Below, piece by piece: positions 36,307-45,032 of a stretch of 64,000 nucleotides of DNA. The notes beneath the pieces were generated by a model, which saw only the letters and a program-made list of their open reading frames with translations, did not search any database and was not told where the DNA came from. The first letter of the stretch is position 1. Every line of letters begins with the position of its first letter. Source of the stretch: Inquilinus ginsengisoli_B (GTDB taxonomy: Bacteria > Pseudomonadota > Alphaproteobacteria > DSM-16000 > Inquilinaceae); the NCBI RefSeq assembly GCF_050434925.1, contig NZ_JBNDJK010000001.1, forward strand, positions 6,324,001 through 6,388,000. Reading direction: 5' to 3'. A program made the position numbers and the translations under genes.

Positions 36307-37401
36307 ATGGGTTTCATCCCTCCGGCCCCCGTCCCCGCCCCGGTCTTCGTCAATGACGAGGCCCGCTGGGCTGCCGTGCTGCGCCGCGACCGCGCCGCCG
36401 ACGGCGCCTTCGTCTTCGCCGTGCGCACCACCGGGATCTACTGCCGGCCGAACTGCGCCTCGCGGCATCCGCGGCGCGAGAATGCCAGCTTCCACGCCGA
36501 CGCCGCCGCGGCCGAGCGCGCCGGTTTCCGCGCCTGCCGGCGCTGCAAGCCGACCGAGCTGTCGCTGGCCGAGCGCCAGACCGCCCTGGTGATCGCGGCC
36601 TGCCGCAAGATCGAGACGGCCGAGGAGATGCCGAGCCTGGACGAGCTGGCCGAGGCGGCCGGGCTGAGCCGATTCCATTTCCACCGCATGTTCAAGTCGG
36701 TCGCCGGCGTCACCCCCAAGGCCTATGCCGACGCCCACCGCGCCGACCGGATGCGCGACGAGCTGGAGCAGACTGAGACGGTGACCGAGGCGATCTACGG
36801 CGCCGGCTTCAACTCCAACGGCCGCTTCTACGCCGCGGCGCCGCAGCGGCTGGGCATGACCCCGACCGCCTTCCGCGACGGCGGCACCGGGGCGGAGATC
36901 CGCTTCGCCGTCGGGCAATCTCATCTCGGCGCCATCCTGGTCGCGGCGACCGGCAAGGGCATCGTCGCCATCCAGTTCGGCGACGACCCGCAGGCGCTGC
37001 TGGAGGATCTGCAGGACCGCTTCCCCAAGGCCCGGCTGGTCGGCGGCGATGCCGAATTCGAGCAGTTGGTGGCCCGGGTGGTCGGTTTCGTCGAGGCGCC
37101 GTCGGCGGCCAATGGAGAGGCGATGCTGGACCTGCCGCTCGACATCCGCGGCACCGCCTTCCAGCAGAAGGTGTGGCAGGCGCTGCGCAGCATCCCGGCC
37201 GGCAGCACCGCCAGCTATGCCGAGATCGCCCGGCGGATCGACCGCCCGAAGGCGGTGCGCGCGGTGGCCCAGGCCTGTGCCGCCAACGATCTGGCGGTGG
37301 CCATCCCCTGCCACCGCGTGGTCCGCTCCGATGGCGACCTGTCCGGCTATCGCTGGGGCGTGGCCCGCAAGCGCGCTTTGCTGGAGCGCGAGGCCGGCTG
37401 A
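36307..37401 (+). CDS. ada: Ada: DNA-repair methyltransferase and transcriptional regulator
   Basis: The 364-residue protein has all three Ada parts. The N-terminal domain carries the zinc/methyl-acceptor cysteines in YCRPNC and CRRC, then an AraC-type helix-turn-helix (LDELAEAAGLSRFHFHRMFK), then a C-terminal O6-alkylguanine-DNA methyltransferase domain with the active site IPCHRVV. It removes methyl groups from DNA and switches on the adaptive response. The RBS AGGAG lies seven bases before the ATG at 36307. A 14-bp perfect hairpin follows. Confidence 0.96.
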   Translation: MGFIPPAPVPAPVFVNDEARWAAVLRRDRAADGAFVFAVRTTGIYCRPNCASRHPRRENASFHADAAAAERAGFRACRRCKPTELSLAERQTALVIAACRKIETAEEMPSLDELAEAAGLSRFHFHRMFKSVAGVTPKAYADAHRADRMRDELEQTETVTEAIYGAGFNSNGRFYAAAPQRLGMTPTAFRDGGTGAEIRFAVGQSHLGAILVAATGKGIVAIQFGDDPQALLEDLQDRFPKARLVGGDAEFEQLVARVVGFVEAPSAANGEAMLDLPLDIRGTAFQQKVWQALRSIPAGSTASYAEIARRIDRPKAVRAVAQACAANDLAVAIPCHRVVRSDGDLSGYRWGVARKRALLEREAG

Positions 37402-37423
37402 GGCGCGCGGGCTGAGACGCCCT

Positions 37424-37462
37424 GTGTTGGTGGCGGGAATCGCCGAAGCCCGCCACCAACAC
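37424..37462. repeat. Strong perfect hairpin after ada
   Basis: Fourteen-base arms (GTGTTGGTGGCGGG / CCCGCCACCAACAC) enclose an 11-base loop, between the convergent ada and HxlR genes. It is strong enough to stop transcripts in both directions, but neither side has a T run. Confidence 0.65.
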
Positions 37463-37501
37463 CGAAGACCGACGCCTCCGTCAGCCATCGTTCAGCGAGG
37501 C

Positions 37502-37894
37502 TTAATTCTCCGCCCTCGCGCGCTCGCTGACAACCCGAGCCTCCTCGATCGCGTCACCATATTGCAGTGCCCAAGCACACAGAGCCTCGAACGGTTCGCG
37601 CAGCGAGTGCCCGAGCGGGGTTATGGCATATTCGACACCGATCGGCGTTGTCGGCAGCACGGTCCGTGTCACCAGACCATTGCGTTCCAAGCGCTTCAGG
37701 GCATCGGCGAGCGCCTTATGCGTGATCCCGTCCAGCCGCCGCTTGATCTCGTTGAAGCGTGACGGCTTGGGACAGATCACCGTCAGGATCATGATCGTCC
37801 ACTTGTCGGCGATCTTATCGAGCACGGGGCGTATGCGCGCCATATCGGAGAGCACCCGATCTGACAGCAGCGCGAGGTCGGTATCGTCCACCAT
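37502..37894 (-). CDS. HxlR-family transcriptional regulator
   Basis: A 130-residue winged-helix protein. DKIADKWTIMILTVI is the HxlR opening, FNEIKRRLDGITHKALADAL the recognition helix, and LERNGLVTRTVLPTTPIGVEYAITPLG the wing. No cysteine is present near the N-terminus, so it is not an obvious redox or aldehyde sensor of the cysteine type. It diverges from a short-chain dehydrogenase gene, with a palindrome between. Confidence 0.92.
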   Translation of the reverse strand: MVDDTDLALLSDRVLSDMARIRPVLDKIADKWTIMILTVICPKPSRFNEIKRRLDGITHKALADALKRLERNGLVTRTVLPTTPIGVEYAITPLGHSLREPFEALCAWALQYGDAIEEARVVSERARAEN

Positions 37895-37928
37895 ATCTAG
37901 GCTACTCTAGGTGCGTTCTTGATATCAG

Positions 37929-37943
37929 ATATACGCCGTATAT
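37929..37943. promoter_or_regulatory. Palindromic operator candidate for HxlR
   Basis: ATATACG-C-CGTATAT is a perfect palindrome with 7-bp arms in the 82-bp gap between the HxlR gene and the SDR gene. Its place and symmetry fit a dimeric HxlR-family repressor. Confidence 0.55.
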
Positions 37944-37976
37944 ATGGAACGCCATCACTCAGTTGAAGGACTTACG

Positions 37977-38708
37977 ATGGCTCGGATGCTGGACAAGGTG
38001 GCGCTCGTGGTTGGCGGCGCAAAGGGGATCGGCTTTGCTATTGCCGAGCGGCTGTCGGAGGAGGGAGCCACCGTCTTTCTCACCGGTCGAGCCCCCAATG
38101 AGGTTGAGGCAGCAGCCTCGAAGATCGGTGGCGGTGCGCGCGGTCTTGTTGCAGATGCAAGCGCGCCGGAGGATCTGACGCGAGTCGTGACATCCGTGAA
38201 GGAAGCTTGCGGCCGCATCGACGCGCTGGTGCTGAATGCCGGCATGGCCGAGCCGGCGCTCCTGACCGACAAGACGCCGGACCATTTCGACCGTCTTTTC
38301 GCGGTCAATGTCCGTGGTCCGGTTTTCGGGCTGAAAGCGGCGCTCGGCGCCTTGGCCGATGGTAGCTCGGTCGTACTCGTCGGGTCGATCGCAGGGGCGG
38401 CCGGCTTTCCCTCCTATGGCACCTACGGCGCGACCAAGGCCGCCCTGCGCTCCTATGCCCGAACCTGGACGGCCGAGCTCGCACCGCGTGGCATCCGCGT
38501 GAATGTCGTCGCTCCAGGGCCGACGGACACCGAGATGATGGCAAGAGTTCCTGATGAGATGCGTGCGGCGGTGATCGCATCGATTCCGCTTGGCCGTATG
38601 GCGCAGCCTGCTGAGGTGGCAGCGGCGACGCTCTTCCTGTTGAGCGCCGAGTCGAGCTTCATCGCCGGCGTCGAGCTTTGCGTCGACGGTGGCATGCGGC
38701 AGGTCTGA
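37977..38708 (+). CDS. Short-chain dehydrogenase/reductase
   Basis: A 243-residue classical SDR. The cofactor motif is GGAKGIGFAIAERL, followed by LNAGMAEP (NAG), the catalytic serine in VLVGSIAGAAG and the YGATKAALRSYARTW segment with Tyr-x-x-x-Lys; VAPGPTDTEM and the C-terminal SFIAGVELCVDGGM complete the family pattern. The RBS AAGGA lies before the ATG at 37977. It is probably under the divergent HxlR regulator. The substrate is unknown. This pair is slightly less GC-biased than its neighbours and may be acquired. Confidence 0.93.
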   Translation: MARMLDKVALVVGGAKGIGFAIAERLSEEGATVFLTGRAPNEVEAAASKIGGGARGLVADASAPEDLTRVVTSVKEACGRIDALVLNAGMAEPALLTDKTPDHFDRLFAVNVRGPVFGLKAALGALADGSSVVLVGSIAGAAGFPSYGTYGATKAALRSYARTWTAELAPRGIRVNVVAPGPTDTEMMARVPDEMRAAVIASIPLGRMAQPAEVAAATLFLLSAESSFIAGVELCVDGGMRQV

Positions 38709-38732
38709 GGCTTCGCTACATCGGCAATTCAG

Positions 38733-39551
38733 CTAGCCCGGCTGGGCCGGCATCGGGAAGTGGCGGGCCATCCAGGCCTGCCACACCGGCTCCTCCCGCG
38801 CGGCGATGGCCGCCGGGTGGTCGCCGAACAGGTACAGCCGGACCGGCAGATAGACCTGCCCGCCCATCGGCAAGGCGAAAAGATGGGCGATGCCAGGGGC
38901 CGGCGCGTCGAGCCGCAGCAGCAGCTCCGGATGATCGTCCGGGCCGACGCGCTCTACCTGCCCGGCCAGGGCCGGCGCCTCGGCCGCCGCTTGCACCCGC
39001 TGCCCCGGCCCGGCGCCGGCGATGCCAAGCCGCCCGGCCAGCGCCGCCCAGGCCTCCCCGGCCATCGGCTCCGACGCCACCCCCATCAGCTGGAGATTGA
39101 CGCCGCTCTGGCCGCGGAAATGGGCGAGATACAGCCGCAGGATGCGGAAGAAGGCCGGCCAGCCGCTCTCGAACGCACCGAACTGCGCGTCCCAGTCGTC
39201 ACTGTCGGCGAACCAGGCATGCACCACCCGGACGACACAGGTGCCGCCGGACTTCGCCTCGACGGTCCATTCGGTGGCGATAGCCGGGCTGCCCGGCCCC
39301 ATGTCGTCGCGGCTGTCGGCGGTGAAGCGGTGCGGCGGATCCCAGACGGCGATGGTCGCGAGCGAATCCATCCCCGGGCCGAAATTGGCGGTGACCGTGC
39401 CGCCCACCCGCTCCTCCATCCGGGTCGGCACGAACCAGGAGGTCACGCCGGGGCCGGTGGCGATCGCCTGCCACACTTCCTCCGGCGTGCCCGGCACCTC
39501 GGTCTCGACCTCGACGTATCGCCGTCCGGTCTCGTCCTTCTTCACAGGCAT
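38733..39551 (-). CDS. SRPBCC-domain protein (paralogue 2)
   Basis: A 272-residue protein. The N-terminal two thirds is an AHSA1/SRPBCC-type domain: VEVETEVPGTPEEVWQAIAT, WFVPTRMEERVGGTVTANFG, and VRVVHAWFADSDDWDAQFGA with GWPAFFRILRLYL. Such domains bind hydrophobic ligands in a deep pocket. It is a close paralogue of the gene before it, two bp upstream; both follow an ArsR-family regulator. The operon order ArsR-SRPBCC is common in bacteria. The ligand is unknown. The start at 39551 has GGAAGGGG upstream. Confidence 0.88.
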   Translation of the reverse strand: MPVKKDETGRRYVEVETEVPGTPEEVWQAIATGPGVTSWFVPTRMEERVGGTVTANFGPGMDSLATIAVWDPPHRFTADSRDDMGPGSPAIATEWTVEAKSGGTCVVRVVHAWFADSDDWDAQFGAFESGWPAFFRILRLYLAHFRGQSGVNLQLMGVASEPMAGEAWAALAGRLGIAGAGPGQRVQAAAEAPALAGQVERVGPDDHPELLLRLDAPAPGIAHLFALPMGGQVYLPVRLYLFGDHPAAIAAREEPVWQAWMARHFPMPAQPG

Positions 39552-39553
39552 CG

Positions 39554-40363
39554 CTATTCCCCTTCCTGGTCCGGATAGGTCTCGTGGACCCAGCGGCGCA
39601 GCTCGGCCTCGAACCGGGCGGCGGTGTCGGCGGCGCGGTCGCCGTAGAAGAACACGCTCGCCGCCACCCGGGCCCGGTCTTGCCAGCCATGGATCCCGAT
39701 CAGGGCGATGCCGGGCCCCGGCCGGTCCAGCGCCACCGTCACCTCGCGCGACTTGGCATCCTGCTGCACCCGCTCCACTGTTCCGGCCAGCGCCGGGACG
39801 TCGGCCGGCGCGCTCCACCGCTCGCCGACATTGACGCCGGCGAAGCCGAACCGGCGCCCCAGGTCGATCCAGGCCGCGAGGTCGGGGCCGGGATGCATGG
39901 CCATGGCCCGGGCCGGCGCCGCCGGCATCCCGGCAAATCGCTTCAGATACAGCTGCAGAATGACGAAGAAGCCCGGCCAGCCGGCTTCGAAGCCTTCCAG
40001 CTCGTCGTCCCAGCTGCCGTCGGTGGTGAACAGGGTGTGGACCAGCCGCAGCACGCAGGCGTCGCCGGACCGGCTGGTGATGACGCATTCCGTCGCCACC
40101 GGCGGCGCCTCGCCGTTCCAGCCCGTCTCCTCATAGGCGAAGCGAAAGGGCGGCTCCCAGGCCGTGACGGTGCCGGCGGAGGCCATGCCCTCGCCGAACT
40201 CGAAGCGGATGGCGCCGCCGACCCGCTCCTCGACCGAGGTGGCGGTGAACCAGGCGCTGAGGCCCGGACCGGTGGCGATCGCCTGCCACACCTGCTCCGG
40301 CGTGCCCGGCAGCAGCACGTCGAGCTCGACCCAGCGTCGCGTCGCGTCGGTCTTCAGTGGCAT
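39554..40363 (-). CDS. SRPBCC-domain protein (paralogue 1)
   Basis: A 269-residue protein with the same layout as its downstream neighbour: WVELDVLLPGTPEQVWQAIA, SAWFTATSVEERVGGAIRFE, LRLVHTLFTTDGSWDDELEG and GWPGFFVILQLYLKRF. The C-terminal 100 residues form a second, less clear domain shared by both paralogues. It arose with its neighbour by tandem duplication. The start at 40363 has GAGAGGAG upstream and overlaps the regulator stop by 10 bases, so translation is coupled. Confidence 0.88.
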   Translation of the reverse strand: MPLKTDATRRWVELDVLLPGTPEQVWQAIATGPGLSAWFTATSVEERVGGAIRFEFGEGMASAGTVTAWEPPFRFAYEETGWNGEAPPVATECVITSRSGDACVLRLVHTLFTTDGSWDDELEGFEAGWPGFFVILQLYLKRFAGMPAAPARAMAMHPGPDLAAWIDLGRRFGFAGVNVGERWSAPADVPALAGTVERVQQDAKSREVTVALDRPGPGIALIGIHGWQDRARVAASVFFYGDRAADTAARFEAELRRWVHETYPDQEGE

Positions 40364-40962
40364 GTCTGCTCCTCTCCCGATAGGTCGGCGGGCTTGGGAT
40401 AGGCCATCAGGACCAGGCGGTGGTCCCGCCCCCCCGGCGCCGACGCGTTGTGGTAGCGCGCCGCCAGGGCGGCGATCGACGCCGTCAGCTCCTGGGTGAA
40501 GGCGGCCCGGTCGGTGGGCGACGCGAAGCGGATCTCGGTGTCGATCGACAGGGTGGCCAGCCGCTTCTCGGCGCGGATGGCGGCCCGCCACAGACCGCTG
40601 ACCTCCCGAACGACGCGGGCGGCCAGCGCAATCAGATAGCTGGCCGACAGCCGGTCGGAGGCGCGCGCGGGATCGGCGGCGACCGGCCCGAGCGCCTGGG
40701 GCGAGACGATGTAGGAGGTGGCGGTGGCGACGTAGAGCCGCTCGGTCAGCCCGCCCCAGCGCCGCGTCTCCGCCTCGCGGACCAGCCGGTGCGTCTCGAG
40801 CGCGCGCAGGTGGTAGCTCACCTTCTGTCGCGGGATCCCGAGCCGCGCGGCGAGCCCGGCGGCCGAGGCCGGCTCGGCCAGCTCCGCCAGCAATCGGCTG
40901 CGAACCGGCTCGAGCGCGGCCATGGCGGCCGCCGGATCGTCGATGACATCCACATCCAGCAT
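40354..40962 (-). CDS. ArsR-type winged-helix regulator
   Basis: A 202-residue regulator. The N-terminal winged helix reads VRSRLLAELAEPASAAGLAA, RLGIPRQKVSYHLRALETHR and LVREAETRRWGGLTERLY, the helix-turn-helix_20/ArsR pattern; the C-terminal half is helical and unassigned. It lacks the metal-binding CVC motif of ArsR proper. It is the first gene of an operon with two SRPBCC genes, and a TTGACA-type palindrome upstream is its likely operator. Confidence 0.88.
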   Translation of the reverse strand: MLDVDVIDDPAAAMAALEPVRSRLLAELAEPASAAGLAARLGIPRQKVSYHLRALETHRLVREAETRRWGGLTERLYVATATSYIVSPQALGPVAADPARASDRLSASYLIALAARVVREVSGLWRAAIRAEKRLATLSIDTEIRFASPTDRAAFTQELTASIAALAARYHNASAPGGRDHRLVLMAYPKPADLSGEEQTCH

Positions 40963-40976
40963 GCGCCCATTCCAGC

Positions 40977-40998
40977 CTTGACAACTTTTTCTGTCAAG
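40977..40998. promoter_or_regulatory. Operator/promoter palindrome of the ArsR-SRPBCC operon
   Basis: CTTGACA and TGTCAAG flank eight AT-rich bases, ending 14 bp before the regulator start. The right arm doubles as a -35 box (TTGACA) for the minus-strand operon. Such TTGACA/TGTCAA palindromes suit a dimeric ArsR-type autorepressor. Confidence 0.65.
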
Positions 40999-41046
40999 AC
41001 TTGATCAGATCGGTCGGGCGACGATCAGGATCGAGGCCGATCGGCC

Positions 41047-41487
41047 TCAGTTCCCCTTCCCGCTCCGGTCCGGCGCGGATGGGGTCGACACTTCCTCCAG
41101 CGTCTCCGCGGCGCCCGGCGCGTGCTTGGTCGACAGGTCGCCGAGCGAGACCATGCCGACCAGCTGCTTGTCGGCGTTGATCACGGGAACGCGGCGGATC
41201 TGGGCCTCGCCCATCAGCTCCGACACCTCTTCGACGTCGTCATCCGCCCAGCACCAGCGCACATCCTGGGACATGGCGTTCGAAACCTCCGTGTCCTCGG
41301 GGTCGAGCCCCGCAGCGGTGACGCGGACGGTGATGTCGCGGTCGGTGATCACGCCGACCAGCCGCTTCCCGTCGCACACCGGCAGCGACCCGACGTTCAA
41401 CTCATCCATCCTCTGCGCCGCATGGCGGACGCTGTCCCGCGGCCGCACCACGGCGACGTCGCTGGTCATCACTTCGGCAATTCTCAT
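41047..41487 (-). CDS. CBS-domain pair protein
   Basis: A 146-residue stand-alone CBS protein. Two CBS motifs are visible: MTSDVAVVRPRDSVRHAAQR to GVITDRDITVR, and VSNAMSQDVRWC to GMVSLGDLSTK. Paired CBS domains usually sense adenosine nucleotides, or act as hibernation-type regulators when alone. I took the ATG at 41487 (MRIAEVMTSD), which has GAGGGAGAG upstream. The 214 bp between it and valS hold nothing I can name. Confidence 0.9.
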   Translation of the reverse strand: MRIAEVMTSDVAVVRPRDSVRHAAQRMDELNVGSLPVCDGKRLVGVITDRDITVRVTAAGLDPEDTEVSNAMSQDVRWCWADDDVEEVSELMGEAQIRRVPVINADKQLVGMVSLGDLSTKHAPGAAETLEEVSTPSAPDRSGKGN

Positions 41488-41701
41488 AAGGCTCTCCCTC
41501 GGCCGGTAGCAGATTGGCAGCGGGTCGAACGATGCCCCGTGGGGCGTCCCTGCGGGCCCGCTCATCGGGTCAACGAGCCGCCATCCGCGGCCGGTTCCCT
41601 GCCTCTGTCCGGAGAAGCACACAGCAGCGCGGCCGCCCAGGATCACTCCCGAACGGCCGCTGCAATATCAACCCGCGGCTATGGCGGCGTCGTGTCGCCG
41701 G

Positions 41702-44347
41702 TCAGCCCGCCACCCGGGCCAGGGCCTGGCGCAGCTTCTCGATCACGGCCTGGCCCTCGGCGCGGCGCTCGCGCTGCTCCTCGACCACCTCGTCCGGCGC
41801 CTTTTCAAGGAACTGGGCATTGCCGAGCTTGCGGTCGATCTTCTCGACCTCGGAGGCGTTCTTCTCGATCTCCTTGGTCAGCCGCGCCCGCTCCTTATCG
41901 AGATCGATGATCCCGGCCAGGGGCAGCACCAGCGTCGCCTCGTCGATCACGGCCTGGGCGGCGCCCTTCGCCGGCACCGCCTCCGACGGCTCGATCGAGG
42001 ACAGCCGGGCCAGGCGGCGGATCAGCGCACCATGGGTGTCGAGCCGGCGCCGGGTCTCCGCCGAGGCGTCGCGCAGCGTCGCCGCCAGCTCGGCCGCGGG
42101 CGGCACGTTCATCTCCGACCGGATGGTGCGGACCGCCGAGATCAGGCGGATCACCCAGTCCATCTCGGCCGCCGCCTGCGGGTCGACCAAGCCGGCCGGA
42201 TACTCCGGCCAGGGCTGGGTCACCAGCGTGGCGTCGCCGCGATCCGCCAGGTGCCGCCACAGCTCCTCGGTCTCGAACGGCATGATCGGGTTGAGCAGGT
42301 TCAGGACCTGCTCCAGCGCCCAGGCAGTGGTGGCGCGGGTCTCGGCCTTCGCAGCCTCGTCCGTGCCCGAGAACACCGGCTTGGCGAATTCCAGGTACCA
42401 GTCGCAGAAGCCGGCCCAGGTGAACTGGTACAGCACCTGCGCCGTCTCGCTGAAGCGGAAACCTTCCAGCGCCGCGGCCGTCTTCTCCGCCGTCTTCGCC
42501 ACCTCGCCGACAATCCAGCGGTTCAGCGTCAGCGTGTTCGCCGCCGGGTCGTAGCCGGGCACCGGCCGGCACTCGTTCATCTCGCAGAAGCGGGCGGCGT
42601 TCCACAGCTTGGTCGCGAAGTTGCGGTAGCCCTCGACCTGCTGCGGCCCGAGCTTGATGTCGCGGCCGGCGGCCAGCGACACCATGGTCATGCGCAGCGC
42701 GTCGGCGCCATAGCGGTCGACCAGCTCCAGCGGGTCGATGACGTTGCCCTTGGACTTCGACATCTTCTGGCCCTTCTCGTCGCGGACCAGGGAGTGGAAG
42801 TACACGGTGCGGAACGGCACCTCGCCCATGAAATGGATGCCCATCATCATCATCCGGGCGACCCAGAAGAAGATGATGTCGAAGCCGGTGACCAGCACGT
42901 CGCCGGGGTAGTAGCGGTGCAGCTCCGGCGTCTGGTCCGGCCAGCCCAGGGTCGAGAACGGCCACAAAGCGGAGGAGAACCAAGTGTCGAGCACGTCGGT
43001 CTCGCGCCGCAGCTCGACCGGCTCGCCGTAATGGGTCTCGGCCGCCGCCTTGGCCTCGGCCTCGCTCTCATCGACGAAGATCGTGCCGTCCGGCCCGTAC
43101 CAGGCCGGGATCTGGTGGCCCCACCACAGCTGCCGGCTGATGCACCAGGGCTGGATGTTGCGCATCCACTCGAAGAAGATGCTCTCCGCCATCTTCGGCA
43201 GCAGCACGGTGCGGCCCTGCTCCACCGATTCGATCGCCGGCTTCGCCAGCACCTCGGCCTTCAGGTACCACTGCTCGGTCAGGAACGGCTCGATCGGCAC
43301 GCCGCCGCGGTCGCCGTAGGGCACCGTGTGGGCATGGTCCTCGATCTTCTCGACCAGGCCCAGCGCCTCGAGATCGGCGACCACGCGCTTGCGCGCCTCG
43401 TACCGGTCGAGGCCGCGATAGGCCTCCGGCACCTGGTCGTTCAGCCGCGCCTCCTCGTCGAGGATATTGATCAGCGGCAGGTTGTGACGGCGGCCGACCT
43501 CAAAATCGTTGAAGTCGTGCGCCGGGGTGATCTTGACCGCGCCCGAGCCCTTCTCGGGGTCGGAATACGCGTCGGCCACGATCGGGATGCGGCGGCCGAC
43601 CAGCGGCAGGATGGCGTGCTTGCCGACCAGGTCCCTATAGCGCTCGTCATCCGGATGCACGGCGACGGCGGTGTCGCCCAGCATCGTCTCCGGCCGGGTC
43701 GTGGCCACGACGATAAAGCGGCCCTCCTCGCCTTCGATCGGATAGCGGAAGTGCCAGAGATGACCCTTGGTCTCCTTCTGCTCGACCTCGAGGTCGGAGA
43801 CCGAGGTGCGCAGCTTCGGGTCCCAGTTCACCAGCCGCTTGTCGCGATAGATCAGGCCCTCGCGATGCAGCTGCACGAACACCTTGACCACGGCGCGGGA
43901 CAGGCCCTCATCCATGGTGAAGCGCTCGCGCTCCCAGTTCGGGGTGGCGCCGAGGCGGCGGAGCTGGCTGGTGATGGTGCCGCCGGACTGCGCCTTCCAC
44001 TCCCAGACCTTCTCCAGGAAGCCGTCGCGGCCGAGATCCTGGCGCTTGATGCCTTCCTTCGCCAGCTCGCGCTCGACCACCATCTGGGTGGCGATGCCGG
44101 CATGGTCGGTGCCGGGCTGCCACAGCGCGTCGCGGCCGCGCCGCCGGTTGAACCGGGTCAGCACGTCCTGCAGGGTCATGTTGAAGGCATGGCCGATGTG
44201 CAGGCTGCCGGTCACGTTCGGCGGCGGCATCATGATGGTGAAGGGCGCCGCGTTCGACTGGGCGTTGTTGGCGAAGGCGCCGCTCTGTTCCCACTCGGGA
44301 TAAAGCTTGGCCTCGACCTCGCGCGGCCCGTAAGTCTTGTCCAGCAT
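41702..44347 (-). CDS. valS: Valyl-tRNA synthetase
   Basis: Charges tRNA-Val. The 881-residue class I enzyme has the HIGH motif in PPPNVTGSLHIGHAFN (HIGH at residues 50-53), editing-domain stretches (VATTRPETMLGDTAVAVHP), the KMSKSKGNVIDP motif, an anticodon-binding domain (residues about 600-800) and a C-terminal coiled coil (IDLDKERARLTKEIEKNASE). Start at 44347 (MLDKTYGPREVE); upstream codons look non-coding. popZ lies just upstream, as in Caulobacter and relatives. Confidence 0.98.
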   Translation of the reverse strand: MLDKTYGPREVEAKLYPEWEQSGAFANNAQSNAAPFTIMMPPPNVTGSLHIGHAFNMTLQDVLTRFNRRRGRDALWQPGTDHAGIATQMVVERELAKEGIKRQDLGRDGFLEKVWEWKAQSGGTITSQLRRLGATPNWERERFTMDEGLSRAVVKVFVQLHREGLIYRDKRLVNWDPKLRTSVSDLEVEQKETKGHLWHFRYPIEGEEGRFIVVATTRPETMLGDTAVAVHPDDERYRDLVGKHAILPLVGRRIPIVADAYSDPEKGSGAVKITPAHDFNDFEVGRRHNLPLINILDEEARLNDQVPEAYRGLDRYEARKRVVADLEALGLVEKIEDHAHTVPYGDRGGVPIEPFLTEQWYLKAEVLAKPAIESVEQGRTVLLPKMAESIFFEWMRNIQPWCISRQLWWGHQIPAWYGPDGTIFVDESEAEAKAAAETHYGEPVELRRETDVLDTWFSSALWPFSTLGWPDQTPELHRYYPGDVLVTGFDIIFFWVARMMMMGIHFMGEVPFRTVYFHSLVRDEKGQKMSKSKGNVIDPLELVDRYGADALRMTMVSLAAGRDIKLGPQQVEGYRNFATKLWNAARFCEMNECRPVPGYDPAANTLTLNRWIVGEVAKTAEKTAAALEGFRFSETAQVLYQFTWAGFCDWYLEFAKPVFSGTDEAAKAETRATTAWALEQVLNLLNPIMPFETEELWRHLADRGDATLVTQPWPEYPAGLVDPQAAAEMDWVIRLISAVRTIRSEMNVPPAAELAATLRDASAETRRRLDTHGALIRRLARLSSIEPSEAVPAKGAAQAVIDEATLVLPLAGIIDLDKERARLTKEIEKNASEVEKIDRKLGNAQFLEKAPDEVVEEQRERRAEGQAVIEKLRQALARVAG

Positions 44348-44406
44348 GGCTGAACCTTCCGTATTCTTGAATTCTTGACGATGGAGCGGTGAAGCGGAGC
44401 GGCGGG

Positions 44407-44889
44407 TCAGCGCCGTACGGCGCCGTTGGCGATGCGGGATACCTCCCGCTCGACCGCCTGCTCGACCAGCCGAGGCAGGTTGGCGTCGAGCCATTCCTTC
44501 AGCATCGGCCGCAGCAGTTCGCGCACCAGATCGTCCACCGTCTGGCTCTTGTGCACCGCCGCCGGCGGCGGCGCCGCGGCGTTCAGCCGGGCCAGGGCCG
44601 CGAGCGCGGCGTTGGCGCTGGCCGGCGACACCACGGAGTCGTCCTCCGCAGCCGGAGCCGCGGCAGGCGGCGCCTCGACAGGGGGCGGAGACGCGGCCGG
44701 CCGCGGATCGTCCAGCGCCTCGGTCAGCTCCAGCACGTCGTCATCGGCCGGCGCGGCGGACGGCTGGGCCCGCGCAGCATCGATCGGGACGGCCCGGCCG
44801 CGCGCCGGATCGTCCTCGGTGATCATGCGCCGGATGGAGGCCAGAATCTCCTCCATCGACGGCTCCTGCTGTGCCCGCGTCTCGCTCAT
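44407..44889 (-). CDS. popZ: Polar organising protein PopZ (DUF2497)
   Basis: Self-assembles into a matrix at the cell pole that anchors the chromosome's ParB/parS complexes and recruits cell-cycle regulators. The 160-residue protein has the N-terminal partner-binding helix EPSMEEILASIRRMITED, a Pro/Ala/Asp-rich disordered linker (residues about 30-110), and the C-terminal oligomerisation helices VDDLVRELLRPMLKEWLDAN and LVEQAVEREVSRIANGAV. The PopZ family is alphaproteobacterial, which supports the assignment of the host. It sits 59 bp upstream of valS. Confidence 0.92.
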   Translation of the reverse strand: MSETRAQQEPSMEEILASIRRMITEDDPARGRAVPIDAARAQPSAAPADDDVLELTEALDDPRPAASPPPVEAPPAAAPAAEDDSVVSPASANAALAALARLNAAAPPPAAVHKSQTVDDLVRELLRPMLKEWLDANLPRLVEQAVEREVSRIANGAVRR

Positions 44890-44922
44890 CCTCTCGGTCG
44901 TCTTTCACTTCCAGCAAATGTC

Positions 44923-44990
44923 ATGCCCGGATCAGGGCCGGGCATCCGGAGACTGTCGACACCTCCGGATTGCCGGGTCAGGCCCGGCAA
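44923..44990. repeat. REP-like palindrome cluster
   Basis: Two perfect 8-bp hairpins, ATGCCCGG/CCGGGCAT (44923-44945) and TTGCCGGG/CCCGGCAA (44970-44990), plus the flanking pair TCCGGAG/CTCCGGA between them, form a compound structure in the gap between tolC and popZ. GCCCGGxxxxxGCCCGG-type repeats are common in alphaproteobacterial intergenic DNA. It also could end tolC transcription. Confidence 0.7.
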
Positions 44991-45032
44991 CGACAGGACG
45001 CGCAGCCTTCCCCACGCCGGGAGAAGCAGTCT

